Source of the DNA: Alphaproteobacteria bacterium
Lineage (GTDB): Bacteria; Myxococcota_A; UBA796; UBA2385
Length of the DNA stretch: 64,000 bases
Reading direction: 5' to 3'
Assembly (NCBI GenBank): GCA_020632755.1
Contig: JACKEY010000004.1
Location: 62,001 to 126,000, forward strand
In this document: in pieces, positions 48,541 through 58,835 of the stretch
Layout: each line of letters starts with the position of its first letter
Position numbering within the stretch: the stretch's first letter is position 1
Translations under genes and position numbers: made by a program
Notes under the pieces: model-generated
What the model was told of the DNA's origin: nothing
Database searches by the model: none
Seen by the model: the letters and a program-made list of their open reading frames with translations, nothing else

Positions 48541-51004
48541 CCAACTCCCCCGCCTCCAACCACGCATCCGCCGCATTCAACATCGCCGACAGCCGCCCGA
48601 GCTCCTGCGTCCGCAGGGCCGCGCTCCGTTCGTGCAGCGCGGCGGCCTCCTCGAAGCGACCCTGCTGGAAGCGGATGAGTCCCTCCCAGCCGATCACCCG
48701 GGCCACCGTCTCGGGATCAGCCACACCCTCGGCCCAACGCTGCAGCTCGGCGATGAGCGCGTCTTCGTCGCCACGCATGGCGTTCTGTGCACCGTGCACA
48801 CGGGTCGCCTGCCGCACGTACTCCAGCAGCGGGTGTGCGAACGATGGCATGGCGTCCAGGAGCACCCGACCCTCGGCCGCCCGCCCGGTCCGGACGTCGA
48901 CCGCGGCATCCAGCAGGGCGAAGACCCGGTCGGGTGCGCCGATGCGGGCGACCATGTCGCGGGCGCGGCGCAGGGCGTCGGGCGTGTCGGCGGCGGCGCC
49001 GGTGCGGACCAGCTCGGGGACCAGCGGGGTGGCGTCGAGCCGCTCGCGCAGCAGCAGTCGCGTCGCCTCGTAGAGCACGCCTTCGGCCTCGCCGACCCGC
49101 CCGGAGTGCCGGAGCCGGCGCGCCACCACGATGGACTCGTCCGACAGGCCGTCGGTCTGTCCACTCGCCAGCATGTGACCCAGCCGACCGTCGGTCCCGG
49201 GCGGCAGGGCGTCGGCCAGCCGTCGGTGGACGTCGCGGCGCAGGTCTGCGGGCCAGCCGGCGGCGAGGTCTTCGACCACCAGCACGTCCAGGCGTCCACT
49301 CGGGTCCCGCTGCAGCACACCGAGCTGTTCGAGCGCTTCGACCTCGAGGGCGAGCTCCCACGAAGGCCGCCCGGTGGCCGACACCAGCAGCTCGATCGAT
49401 GCGGCGGGACCGGCGAGCTGCGCCCAGGTCAAGGTGGCGTGCAGCTGGTCGTCCAGGTCGGCGGGGAGGGCAACGGCATGGGGGCCACGGCGCCGTACCC
49501 GCAGGCCTGTGCGAAGACGGTCGAGGGCCGGCCGGTCGATGCGGATGCGTCCGTCGTCCCACCTGCACAGTCCCGCGGCCACCCACGCGCGGAGCTCGTC
49601 GATGATCTCCCCAGGGCGACCGGCGGTGCGCGAGAACAGCTCTGCGGCGCCGTCTTCCTGAAGGTGGAACAGGCGATCCGGGCCCCAGAACAGCGCTCGC
49701 AGGTCCGCCGGCTGCAACGGCGCGAGGGTGACACAGGGCAACCCGCCGGGGGCAAGGCCCGCCCACGCGACGGCGCCGGGCATGGACTCGAGCAGGCTGC
49801 GAGACCAGCGGTCGATGCCGTCGGGATCGTCGATCAGCAGCACGCCGTGGTCGTCGAGCCAGCCTTGCAGCGCTGCTGCGACCGCCTGGCGCACATCGGT
49901 CCCGTCGGGAGCGACGGTGACGACCGCGAGGAGGGACCCGAAGGGTGTGTCGCTCCGCTCGGTCCAGCGCACGGAGTACCCGTCGGAGGCAAGGCGCTCG
50001 GCGAGCTCGGCCAGGGTGCGGCTGCGACCACTGCCGGGTGCACCGTCCAGGCGCACTGCTGTTCGTTGGCGCATATGTGCGGTCAGCGTCTCGATTGCCG
50101 TGCGTTCGCCCAGCCACGGAAGCAGATCCATGGCGATGCGCACGCCGCGAAGCGCGTCCAGGACGGCCCCTGCGGTCGGTGGCCGATCGGCCGGATTCCG
50201 CTGCAACAGTCCATCGATCACCTGCGCGACCGCCAGCGGTGTGTCGGGAGCGCGCCGGCGGACGGGGATCGGGGGCGTCGCGAGCTTTGCCCTGAACAGT
50301 CCGTCCAGATCGTCGGCTTCGTGAGGAAGCCTGCCGGTCAGTGCCTGATAGGCCATCGCACCCACCGCGTACAGATCCGCCCGTCCGTCTGCGCGATCGC
50401 CCACGAGCTGCTCGGGCGCCAGGTACTGGGGGGTACCGAGCACCGTGCCGTCGCGGGTGATGGTGCTGCCGATGACCGCGCCCCGGGCCAGCCCGAAGTC
50501 CAGCAGGACCGGCTGGCCTTCGGCATCGACCAGCACGTTGGAGGGCTTCAGATCGCGGTGGACGACGCCGGCTTCGTGGACGCGGCCCAGGGTCTCGAGC
50601 AGCCGGCAGAGCGGACCCTCGAGCTCCGTCCACGTGCAGCGGGCCCGCACCGGGAAGGGGTCGCCGCGCACCAGCGCCATGACCAGCAGGGGCACGCCAT
50701 CGTGCTCGCCGTCGTCGAGCAGCTCGACCACGCCGGGGAGCCGAAGCAGACGCAGGGCCGCGAGCTCGCGCTGCACGCGTGCCCGCTTGCGAGGGTCACC
50801 GTCGCGGAAGCACTTCACGGCGACGTCGCGCTGGCCGATCAGGTCGACGGCCCGGTACACCCGCCCGCTGGCACCTTCGCCGACCAGCTCGCGCAGGCGG
50901 TAGCGGGCCATCACCACCGTGGCGGTGGTGCCAGCATCGTCGCCCGTCGACCAAGCGGTCCACGTGCGGGAGGCGTCGGGGAGTTCCCGGCGTTCAATGG
51001 GCAT
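47960..51004 (-). CDS. Ser/Thr protein kinase fused to AAA/NACHT-like ATPase and TPR-like repeats
   Basis: 1014 aa from ATG 51004. Kinase ~33-290: VGEGASGRVYRA, VAVKCF, VVHRDLKPSN, LLDFGLA and GTPQYLAPEQ. An ATPase-like region at ~320 starts with RLDGAPGSGRSRTLAEL, where the Walker A Lys is Arg, and has LLIDDPDG as a Walker B-like strand. The C-terminal ~400 residues are paired helices (VIGWEGLIRFQQGRFEEAAALHERSAALRTQELG) as in TPR regulators. Architecture resembles PknK or AfsK-like signalling kinases. The last fifth lies in lower-GC sequence. It is probably a cytoplasmic sensor-integrator. Confidence 0.85.
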   Translation of the reverse strand: MPIERRELPDASRTWTAWSTGDDAGTTATVVMARYRLRELVGEGASGRVYRAVDLIGQRDVAVKCFRDGDPRKRARVQRELAALRLLRLPGVVELLDDGEHDGVPLLVMALVRGDPFPVRARCTWTELEGPLCRLLETLGRVHEAGVVHRDLKPSNVLVDAEGQPVLLDFGLARGAVIGSTITRDGTVLGTPQYLAPEQLVGDRADGRADLYAVGAMAYQALTGRLPHEADDLDGLFRAKLATPPIPVRRRAPDTPLAVAQVIDGLLQRNPADRPPTAGAVLDALRGVRIAMDLLPWLGERTAIETLTAHMRQRTAVRLDGAPGSGRSRTLAELAERLASDGYSVRWTERSDTPFGSLLAVVTVAPDGTDVRQAVAAALQGWLDDHGVLLIDDPDGIDRWSRSLLESMPGAVAWAGLAPGGLPCVTLAPLQPADLRALFWGPDRLFHLQEDGAAELFSRTAGRPGEIIDELRAWVAAGLCRWDDGRIRIDRPALDRLRTGLRVRRRGPHAVALPADLDDQLHATLTWAQLAGPAASIELLVSATGRPSWELALEVEALEQLGVLQRDPSGRLDVLVVEDLAAGWPADLRRDVHRRLADALPPGTDGRLGHMLASGQTDGLSDESIVVARRLRHSGRVGEAEGVLYEATRLLLRERLDATPLVPELVRTGAAADTPDALRRARDMVARIGAPDRVFALLDAAVDVRTGRAAEGRVLLDAMPSFAHPLLEYVRQATRVHGAQNAMRGDEDALIAELQRWAEGVADPETVARVIGWEGLIRFQQGRFEEAAALHERSAALRTQELGRLSAMLNAADAWLEAGELESAHQAASVARQMAMRSRSTTQEARSEVILRSSNVRAQVAREADMALVEAASLIANSSVRISLLVGELRIARLARNNKHEHTIATRFEADAILRQGNSTMKNYCAAILIHYGLPTPVTAEACALAALSQPSDLVAADTLALLLSGRSVWTNHERTLEALTRATSVREERASRGLFSKSDTISLLRTACTRHEN

Positions 51005-51010
51005 GTCTGC

Positions 51011-51039
51011 ACTATAGGGGTCGGGCTGGCGAACCCGAA
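51011..51039 (-). promoter_or_regulatory. Possible promoter of the kinase/ATPase gene
   Basis: Minus strand: a -10-like TATAGT (complement of 51011-51016) with a weak -35-like TTCGGG (complement of 51034-51039) 17 bp upstream. The TATAGT is unusual in this GC-rich sequence, but it would leave a leader of only a few bases before the ATG at 51004. Confidence 0.3.
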
Positions 51040-51074
51040 GGCCATGCAACGGATTGTCACGCAAGGGCATCCGG

Positions 51075-51122
51075 CAGGGGGTGCCGGCCATTCGACAGGG
51101 GGTGCCGGCCATCCGGCACCCC
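51075..51122. repeat. REP-like palindrome and 21-bp tandem direct repeat upstream of the transposase
   Basis: The 17-mer CAGGGGGTGCCGGCCAT occurs at 51075-51091 and 51096-51112, a 21-bp period. The second copy continues into a perfect hairpin: a 10-bp GGGGTGCCGG (51099-51108) pairs with CCGGCACCCC (51113-51122) around the loop CCAT. Such imperfect-plus-perfect palindromes are typical of REP/BIME sites acted on by Y1 (RAYT) transposases. Confidence 0.7.
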
Positions 51123-51198
51123 GGGAGGGCGCGGGGCGCGGCAGGACAGCGTCGATGGGTTGGCATCGCTCTTGCCAGGTGCCCGAGTGGAGGTGCCC

Positions 51199-52008
51199 AT
51201 GTTCCATCACGTCGCCCACGCGCTCGACGAGCGCCCGTTGTTCACCGACTGGGCCTCGGCTGCCGCTCTCTGGGACGACCTGTTCCGAGAGTTCCACGGC
51301 GTCGAAGCTGCCGTCCTGCTGCCCGATCACGTCCACGTGGTCGCCCGGGAGCCGCAGCGCCGTGCCCTGTCCCTCGCCGCGGCCGCCTACTCGCGCTGGC
51401 GTTGCTGGCAACGGGGAGATGCCGGCGCTCTGTGGGAGCCGGTTCCTCCGGCCGAGGCGTTCGCAGGGAAGCCCCACCTTCGACGGGGCGTGCGCTATGT
51501 CCACCTCAATGCGTGCCGCGCGGGCCTCGTGGACTGCCCGGTCGGCTGGCCGTTCAGCACGTACCGGGATCGGCTGGGTCTGGCCGCGCGCGGGGTCGTT
51601 CCCACCGCCCGCGATCCGGTGGCCTTCCATCAGCGGACATCGGCGGACGGCAGCACGGCCGTGGGCGGAACGCCGTTTCCAGGGGGCGAGTTGGAGGACC
51701 CGCGGCCGGACCTGCGGCGAGTGGCCTGCGCGGTGAGCGAGTGGAGGCGAGTGCCCCTGGAGCGCCTGACCACGAACCGCTACGAGCGCGTCTGGCTGCT
51801 CGCGGCGGCGCGGTCGCTGACCAGCTGGTCCGGGTCCGCCATCGCCGATGCCTTCGATGTGAGCCGCGCCGCCGTGCATCGCGCGGGAGTGCTGACGCCG
51901 CTGGAGACACGCGTCGTCGAGCGCCTGCTGGTGGATCGCCGGTTCCCCGGGTTGGTGGAAGGCGACGCACGATTGCGACGGTGGCGTCCGAGGAGGAGGG
52001 CTTCGTGA
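51199..52008 (+). CDS. REP-associated tyrosine transposase (RAYT, Y1/HUH family)
   Basis: 269 aa from ATG 51199, preceded by GGAGG at 51189-51193. The N-terminus MFHHVAHALDERPLFTD follows the family pattern; HUH metal site LLPDHVHVVARE (H-V-H) and the catalytic-Tyr region RYVHLNACRAGLVDCPVGWPFSTYRDRLG are present. A helical C-terminal region with an HTH-like segment (SAIADAFDVSRAAVHRAG) follows. Y1 transposases nick and join single-stranded DNA at palindromic REP sites. Flanking palindromes and the 31-bp array fit that activity. No terminal IS200/IS605 ends were identified. Confidence 0.85.
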   Translation: MFHHVAHALDERPLFTDWASAAALWDDLFREFHGVEAAVLLPDHVHVVAREPQRRALSLAAAAYSRWRCWQRGDAGALWEPVPPAEAFAGKPHLRRGVRYVHLNACRAGLVDCPVGWPFSTYRDRLGLAARGVVPTARDPVAFHQRTSADGSTAVGGTPFPGGELEDPRPDLRRVACAVSEWRRVPLERLTTNRYERVWLLAAARSLTSWSGSAIADAFDVSRAAVHRAGVLTPLETRVVERLLVDRRFPGLVEGDARLRRWRPRRRAS

Positions 52009-52389
52009 CGGAGCCGCCCGCGCCGGCGCCTTGCCCGCTGGTGGCCCTCGGCGGGCCCGCTCCGGGGAGTCCAGGGATACCCGACCCCAGCGTGACGGCC
52101 TCCCGAGATACCGGCGTTCAGCGAGACAGCGCCTCGTGCTCTGGCCGAGTCCGCCCTTCGTTCGTCACGCTCGACCCGGGTATCCCCGCGCCCCGTCACG
52201 CTCGGCCCGGGTATCCCCGCGCCCCGTCACGCTCGGCCCGGGTATCTCCGCGCCCCGTCACGCTCGGCCCGGGTATCCCCGCGCCGCGTCACGCTCGGCC
52301 CGGGTATCCCTCACCCAGGTCGCGCTGCTCGCGTGGTTCCAGCGCCTTCGCCATCCTCCGCCTGCCCACTCCCACCCCCGTCCCTCCCC
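52009..52389. other. Intergenic region holding the bidirectional 31-bp repeat array
   Basis: This is the only intergenic stretch over 300 bases in the window. It contains two inverted and five direct copies of a 31-bp unit (see the repeat entry), a spacer of about 27 bases with no recognisable motif, and a Pro/Ser-encoding tract leading to the esterase start at 52390. No RNA gene, terminator or attachment site was recognised apart from the repeats. Confidence 0.75.
52074..52310. repeat. 31-bp repeat array with orientation switch (two inverted, five direct copies)
   Basis: Direct copies of CGTCACGCTCGGCCCGGGTA (first 20 bases of the 31-bp unit) start at 52163, 52194, 52225, 52256 and 52287, an exact 31-bp period; the last is truncated at ~52310. 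Two more diverged copies in reverse complement start at 52074 (GGGATACCCGACCCCAGCG...) and 52105, also 31 bp apart. The direct copies are nearly identical and the inverted ones are degraded. There are no unique spacers. The unit contains the palindrome CCCGGG. Confidence 0.85.
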
Positions 52390-53010
52390 ATGCCCACCCC
52401 CTCCCTCGTCCTCCTCCTCCACGGCTTCGGCGCCGACGCGGACGACCTGCGTCCCCTGGTGCCGCAGCTCGCGCGCCCCGGTCGGCGCTTCCTCCTCCCC
52501 GACGCCCCCGTGATGCGGGCGACCATCGCGGGCGGCTGGCCGGTGCGGGCCTGGTACGACATCCTCCCGGTGCCCTGGGACGGCCCCGCGCCGCGCGAAG
52601 ATGCTGCTGGGGTGCGGGCGTCGGCGGTGTCCCTGCGGGGCCTGCTCGCCGATGCGCAGGCGGCCCACGGGGTGCCGGACGACCGGGTCGTGCTGGCCGG
52701 CTTCTCCCAGGGCGCGGCGATGGCGCTGTTCATGGGGCTGCGGCACCCGGCCCGGGTCGCCGGCATCGCGGCGCTGTCCAGCTACCTGGTGGCCCCCGAC
52801 GAGCCCTTGGGCGCCCACGCCGCCGGCACGCCCGTGTTCATGGCCCACGGCACGGACGACGACGTGGTGCCCCTGGCCCGGGCCGAGCACGCCCGCGCCG
52901 CCCTGGCCGACCACCCGCTGCAGTGGTCGACCTGGCCCTGCGGGCACACGATCCACGAAGGCGCCCTCGACGCGCTGTCGGCGTGGCTGGACGAGGTCCT
53001 GCCCGCCTGA
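52390..53010 (+). CDS. Phospholipase/carboxylesterase-family serine hydrolase
   Basis: 206 aa from ATG 52390, directly after the repeat region. Oxyanion loop LVLLLHGFGADADDL, nucleophile elbow VLAGFSQGAAMALF (G-F-S-Q-G), Asp in MAHGTDDDVVPLARA, and His in PCGHTIHEGALDAL complete the catalytic triad of the EstB/YvaK-like carboxylesterase family (PF02230). Such esterases hydrolyse short acyl esters or lysophospholipids. No signal peptide is visible. It converges on pyruvate kinase. Confidence 0.85.
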   Translation: MPTPSLVLLLHGFGADADDLRPLVPQLARPGRRFLLPDAPVMRATIAGGWPVRAWYDILPVPWDGPAPREDAAGVRASAVSLRGLLADAQAAHGVPDDRVVLAGFSQGAAMALFMGLRHPARVAGIAALSSYLVAPDEPLGAHAAGTPVFMAHGTDDDVVPLARAEHARAALADHPLQWSTWPCGHTIHEGALDALSAWLDEVLPA

Positions 53011-53025
53011 TCGCCCTGCGGCCGC

Positions 53026-54489
<1,464 letters not shown>

Positions 54490-54776
54490 GGGGCCTCCGG
54501 GTGAGGGGCTGCGCAGGGCTATCCAACCCGCGCTCCCGTTCCACGCCGCTCCGCGGAACACGGGGGGGTGCAACGCGCTGTTCCACAGAGGCGGCACCCA
54601 CGATTGCGGTCAGCAGGCCGTCATGATCGAGGCTTGCTGTTCCACGGTCGTCCCCAGGGTTTGACACGTCAATGGATATGAGGCACAGTGCTCGTGGAAC
54701 GCGGCTCGGCGCTCCTGCTGTTCCTGCTCAACCCCCCCTGCCGATGCCCCGCAGTTCTGAAAGGAAGGGAGATTCC
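54490..54776. promoter_or_regulatory. Divergent pyk/HTH intergenic region with repeated GTTCCAC motifs
   Basis: GTTCCAC occurs at 54538-54544, 54580-54586 and 54640-adjacent (CTGTTCCACG 54637-54646), and in reverse at 54693-54700 (CGTGGAAC). A near-copy is at 54553-54562. Five related heptamers in about 165 bases between divergent genes suggest a regulator-binding cluster. The bound protein is unknown; the adjacent HTH protein is a candidate (inference). Confidence 0.4.
54661..54689 (+). promoter_or_regulatory. Possible promoter of the small HTH gene
   Basis: A perfect -35 TTGACA (54661-54666) is followed after 17 bp by CACAGT (54684-54689), a weak -10. The -35 is part of TTGAC-AC-GTCAA, an inverted repeat that could bind a dimeric regulator. 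Weak -10 keeps confidence low. Confidence 0.35.
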
Positions 54777-55025
54777 ATGGCGACTTCGCCCGCCAAGACC
54801 CGTCAGCGGGTCGCGCGAAATTTCATCCGCACCTATGGCCGTACCCGCTTTCGCCGCCTGCTCGAGTCGCTTGCCGCCGGGCAGTCGGGCCAGACCATCG
54901 CCGACGAGTTCGGTGTCTCCCGCGAGCGCGTCCGCCAGTGGAAGAACACGTTCGGTGAAGTGATCACCTACTACCGGGTCTTTCCCGAGGTCGATCGCAT
55001 CCTGAAGGAACGCCAGTCCGCCTGA
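54777..55025 (+). CDS. Small helix-turn-helix protein (sigma-70 region 4-like HTH)
   Basis: 82 aa from ATG 54777, with AAGGAAGGGA upstream. Basic N-terminus, then a helix (FIRTYGRTRFRRLLESLAAG) and an HTH, SGQTIADEFGVSRERVRQWKNTFGEVI, similar to sigma-factor region 4 or resolvase-type HTHs. Probably a DNA-binding regulator. It sits between the pyk intergenic region and argR, so it could regulate either neighbour. Its size is too small for a catalytic domain. Confidence 0.72.
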   Translation: MATSPAKTRQRVARNFIRTYGRTRFRRLLESLAAGQSGQTIADEFGVSRERVRQWKNTFGEVITYYRVFPEVDRILKERQSA

Positions 55026-55040
55026 GCCGTCCCCCCGGCG

Positions 55041-55069
55041 TTGAATGAATATGCGCGAGCGGGTATAGA
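55041..55069 (+). promoter_or_regulatory. argR promoter with possible ARG-box half-site
   Basis: -35 TTGAAT (55041-55046), 17-bp spacer, -10 TATAGA (55064-55069), an excellent sigma70-type match placed about 30 bases before the argR start. TGAAT at 55042-55046 overlaps the -35 and matches one half of the ARG box TGAATn4ATTCA; the other half is poor. Autoregulation by ArgR is therefore plausible but unproven. Confidence 0.55.
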
Positions 55070-55105
55070 CCCGCGCTCGCGCCCATGCGCCGGGGGAGGT
55101 TCGCC

Positions 55106-55564
55106 GTGGCCGATCGACAGCAGCGTCGCGCGATGATCCGTCGCCTCCTGCAGACCCACGAAGTGGCCAGCCAGGAAGACCTGGGGCGGCTGCTGCTGGG
55201 CGAAGGCGTGCGCTGCACCCAGGCGACCCTGTCCCGCGACCTGCGCGACATGGGCGTCGTCCGGGTCCGCGGCCTGAGCGGTCCCCGCTACGAGCTCGAC
55301 GAGCGCGCCCGCTACATGCGCGCCCTGCGCGAGGTCGTGGGCATGGAGATCCTCGACGTGCGCCACAACGGCCAGCTGGTCGTGCTGCGCACCCTGGCCG
55401 GCCGCGCCGAGGGCGTCGCCGGCTTCCTCGACGCGCTGGGCGACGCCCGCGTCCTCGGCACGATCGCCGGCGACGACACGGTCTTCCTGGCCCCCTCCGA
55501 CCCGAGCCGTTGCGACGACGTCGTCGCCATGGTGCAGGCGCTGGTCGAGGGCACCGAGCCCTGA
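55106..55564 (+). CDS. argR: Arginine repressor
   Basis: 152 aa from GTG 55106, preferred over ATG 55085 because GGGGGAGG (55092-55099) is correctly spaced and the length matches the family. N-terminal winged HTH (RRLLQTHEVASQEDLGRLLLGEGVRCTQATLSRDLRDMGVVRVR) has the ArgR signature TQATLSRDL. C-terminal oligomerisation/arginine-binding domain has GQLVVLRTLAGRAEGVAGFLDAL and the Asp-rich GTIAGDDTVFL (arginine-binding Asp pair). It controls arginine biosynthesis and sits directly upstream of argG-argH. Confidence 0.93.
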   Translation: MADRQQRRAMIRRLLQTHEVASQEDLGRLLLGEGVRCTQATLSRDLRDMGVVRVRGLSGPRYELDERARYMRALREVVGMEILDVRHNGQLVVLRTLAGRAEGVAGFLDALGDARVLGTIAGDDTVFLAPSDPSRCDDVVAMVQALVEGTEP

Positions 55565-55603
55565 CCCTCCCTCCCGGTCCTCCTCCTCCCTCTCCCCATC
55601 GGC

Positions 55604-55621
55604 GTGCCGGCGCTCCGGCAC
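55604..55621. repeat. GTGCCGG-n4-CCGGCAC hairpin between argR and argG
   Basis: A perfect 7-bp stem (GTGCCGG 55604-55610 / CCGGCAC 55615-55621) around CGCT. It lies just before the argG Shine-Dalgarno and shares its core with the palindrome upstream of the transposase (51099-51122). It could be a REP-like site or an mRNA hairpin affecting argG. Confidence 0.5.
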
Positions 55622-55634
55622 ACGCGAGGCTCCC

Positions 55635-56888
<1,254 letters not shown>

Positions 56889-56945
56889 GCCCCGATAGGG
56901 CGCCGGCCCCGGGGGCCTGACGCTCCGGGGCCGCCTGGAGGCACG

Positions 56946-58334
56946 ATGGCACTGTGGGATGGACGGTTCAGCGGGGGACCGGCCGAGGAGATGCTCCGGT
57001 TCGGAGAGTCCCTCGGCACGGACCTGCAGATGTGGCGCGAGGACATCGCGGGGTCCAAGGCCCACAGCGCCATGCTGGGGGCCGTCGGCATCCTGGGCGA
57101 GGCCGAGGTCGCCGAGATCCACCGCGGCCTGGATGCGGTGGGCGACGAGCTCGCTGCGGCCGAGGAGGCCGGCTGGCCCAAGGCCGGGCCCGGCTGGACC
57201 CCCGGCATCGAGCTCGAAGACGTGCACATGGCGGTGGAGACGCGCCTGCACCACCACGTCGGCGACGTCGCCGGCAAGCTGCACACGGCCCGCTCGCGGA
57301 ACGACCAGGTCGCGACCGATGTGCGGCTGTGGCTGCGCGGCCGGATCGACCTGCTCGACGCCGAGCTCGCCTACCTGATCGGCATCCTGCTCGATCGCGT
57401 GGAGCAGGACGGCCGGGTGCTGGTGCCCGGCTGCACCCACCTGCAGCGCGGGCAGCCCGTGTGGCTGGGCCACCAGATCCTGGCCCACGCCTGGGCCCTG
57501 TCCCGCGATCGTGAGCGGCTGGCCGACTGCCGCAAGCGCCTGAACCGCTCGCCGCTCGGCGCCGCGGCCATGGCCGGCACCCCGCACCCCATCGACCGGC
57601 TGCACAGCGCCGGCCTGCTGGGCTTCTCCGGGGTCGTCGAGAACGCGATGGACGCCGTGTCCGCCCGCGACCACGTGATCGAGGCCGTGTCGGCCTGCGC
57701 CATCGCCATGAGCCACCTGTCCCGCATGGCGGAAGAGCTGGTCATCTGGTCGACGCCCGAGTTCCGCCGCGTGCGGCTGTCCGACGCCTGGAGCACCGGC
57801 AGCTCGATCATGCCGCAGAAGCGCAACCCCGACGCCCCCGAGATCGTGCGCGGCAAGGCCGGGCGGGTCTTCGGCGCCCTGCAGGCCCTGCTCACCCTGA
57901 TGAAGGCCCTGCCGCTGGCCTACAACCGCGACATGCAGGAAGACCGGCCGCCGCTGTTCGACGCGGTCGGCACCACCCGCGCCTGCGTGCGCGTGATGGC
58001 CGGCTGCTGGGCCGAGCTCACCGTGCTGCCCGGTCCCGACCTGACGGGCGACTTCCTGCTGACCACCGAGCTCGCCGACCACCTCGCCGCCAACGGCGTG
58101 CCCTTCCGGCAGGCCCACCATGTCGCCGGCAGCCTGGTGAAGGCCTGCGAGGAACGCGGCCAGGACCTGTCCAGCCTGACCCTGGACGAGCTGCGCGCCG
58201 CCCACCCGGCCTTCGGCGACGACGCCCTGGCCTGGCTCGAGCCCACCGCCGCCGCCGAGCGCCGGACCTCGCGGGGCGGCACGGCCTGGACCGAGGTCAC
58301 CCGCCAGGTGGCCCTGCTGCGCGCGACCCTGTAG
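56946..58334 (+). CDS. argH: Argininosuccinate lyase
   Basis: 462 aa from ATG 56946. N-terminal MALWDGRFSGGPAEEML, IEDVHMAVETRLHHHVGDVAGKLHTARSRNDQVATD-type segments, and the fumarase-superfamily signature SSIMPQKRNPDAPEIVRGKAG with catalytic Ser. It splits argininosuccinate into arginine and fumarate. Located 57 bp after argG. The following lipoprotein starts 9 bp later. Confidence 0.97.
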   Translation: MALWDGRFSGGPAEEMLRFGESLGTDLQMWREDIAGSKAHSAMLGAVGILGEAEVAEIHRGLDAVGDELAAAEEAGWPKAGPGWTPGIELEDVHMAVETRLHHHVGDVAGKLHTARSRNDQVATDVRLWLRGRIDLLDAELAYLIGILLDRVEQDGRVLVPGCTHLQRGQPVWLGHQILAHAWALSRDRERLADCRKRLNRSPLGAAAMAGTPHPIDRLHSAGLLGFSGVVENAMDAVSARDHVIEAVSACAIAMSHLSRMAEELVIWSTPEFRRVRLSDAWSTGSSIMPQKRNPDAPEIVRGKAGRVFGALQALLTLMKALPLAYNRDMQEDRPPLFDAVGTTRACVRVMAGCWAELTVLPGPDLTGDFLLTTELADHLAANGVPFRQAHHVAGSLVKACEERGQDLSSLTLDELRAAHPAFGDDALAWLEPTAAAERRTSRGGTAWTEVTRQVALLRATL

Positions 58335-58343
58335 GGTCCCGGC

Positions 58344-58835
58344 ATGCCCCTCCTGTCCCTCGCCCTCGTCGGCTGCGGCCTCGGTGGCCCCGCCCTGCCC
58401 GAGATGGGCCCGGTGGACCTGCCGGCCGCCTTCTCCGCCACCCTGGTCGTCGAGGGGCGCGAGACCTCGGAGCGCAGCAGCGCCACCGCCGGCCTGACCA
58501 AGGCCCGCAGCGCCCACGTCGACCAGGCGCTCGGCTGGTCGGTGCCCCGCGGTCCGCTGGCCGACGAGGTGCAGCACGAGCGCAGCCTGGTCTACATCGC
58601 CATGGACCGCGATCCCCCGGCCCAGCTCGACGCGCCGTCGCTGTCCCGGGTCGACGGCCGCGAGGCCCTGTCGTGGACCGTCGATGCCGGCGAGACCGTG
58701 TTCTTCGGCACCAGCCTGGACTGTCCGGGCGGGCCCCGGGTGGCGCTGACGACCTACGGCACGGCGGGGCATCCCGTCGAGCAGGTGCACCAGGCGACGC
58801 TCGCGACCCTGCGCTGCGGAGCTACGGCTCGCTGA
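58344..58835 (+). CDS. Small lipoprotein, unknown function
   Basis: 163 aa from ATG 58344. Short signal MPLLSLALVGC-GLG with lipobox. The mature protein has few strong features: a mid-protein helix (ERSSATAGLTKARSAHVDQALGW), GETVFFGTSLDCPGGPRVALTTYG, and two Cys. No family recognised. It overlaps the convergent thioesterase by 14 bases, so its 3' end is constrained by that gene. Confidence 0.6.
   Translation: MPLLSLALVGCGLGGPALPEMGPVDLPAAFSATLVVEGRETSERSSATAGLTKARSAHVDQALGWSVPRGPLADEVQHERSLVYIAMDRDPPAQLDAPSLSRVDGREALSWTVDAGETVFFGTSLDCPGGPRVALTTYGTAGHPVEQVHQATLATLRCGATAR

Noticed and set aside
47067..51004. Toxin-antitoxin or phage module in the low-GC island
   Set aside because: The island contains only a lipoprotein and part of a kinase; no integrase, toxin, antitoxin or att-like repeats were seen.
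52163..52310. CRISPR array made of 31-bp repeats
   Set aside because: The period equals the repeat itself, so there are no spacers; copies also occur inverted, and no cas genes are present.
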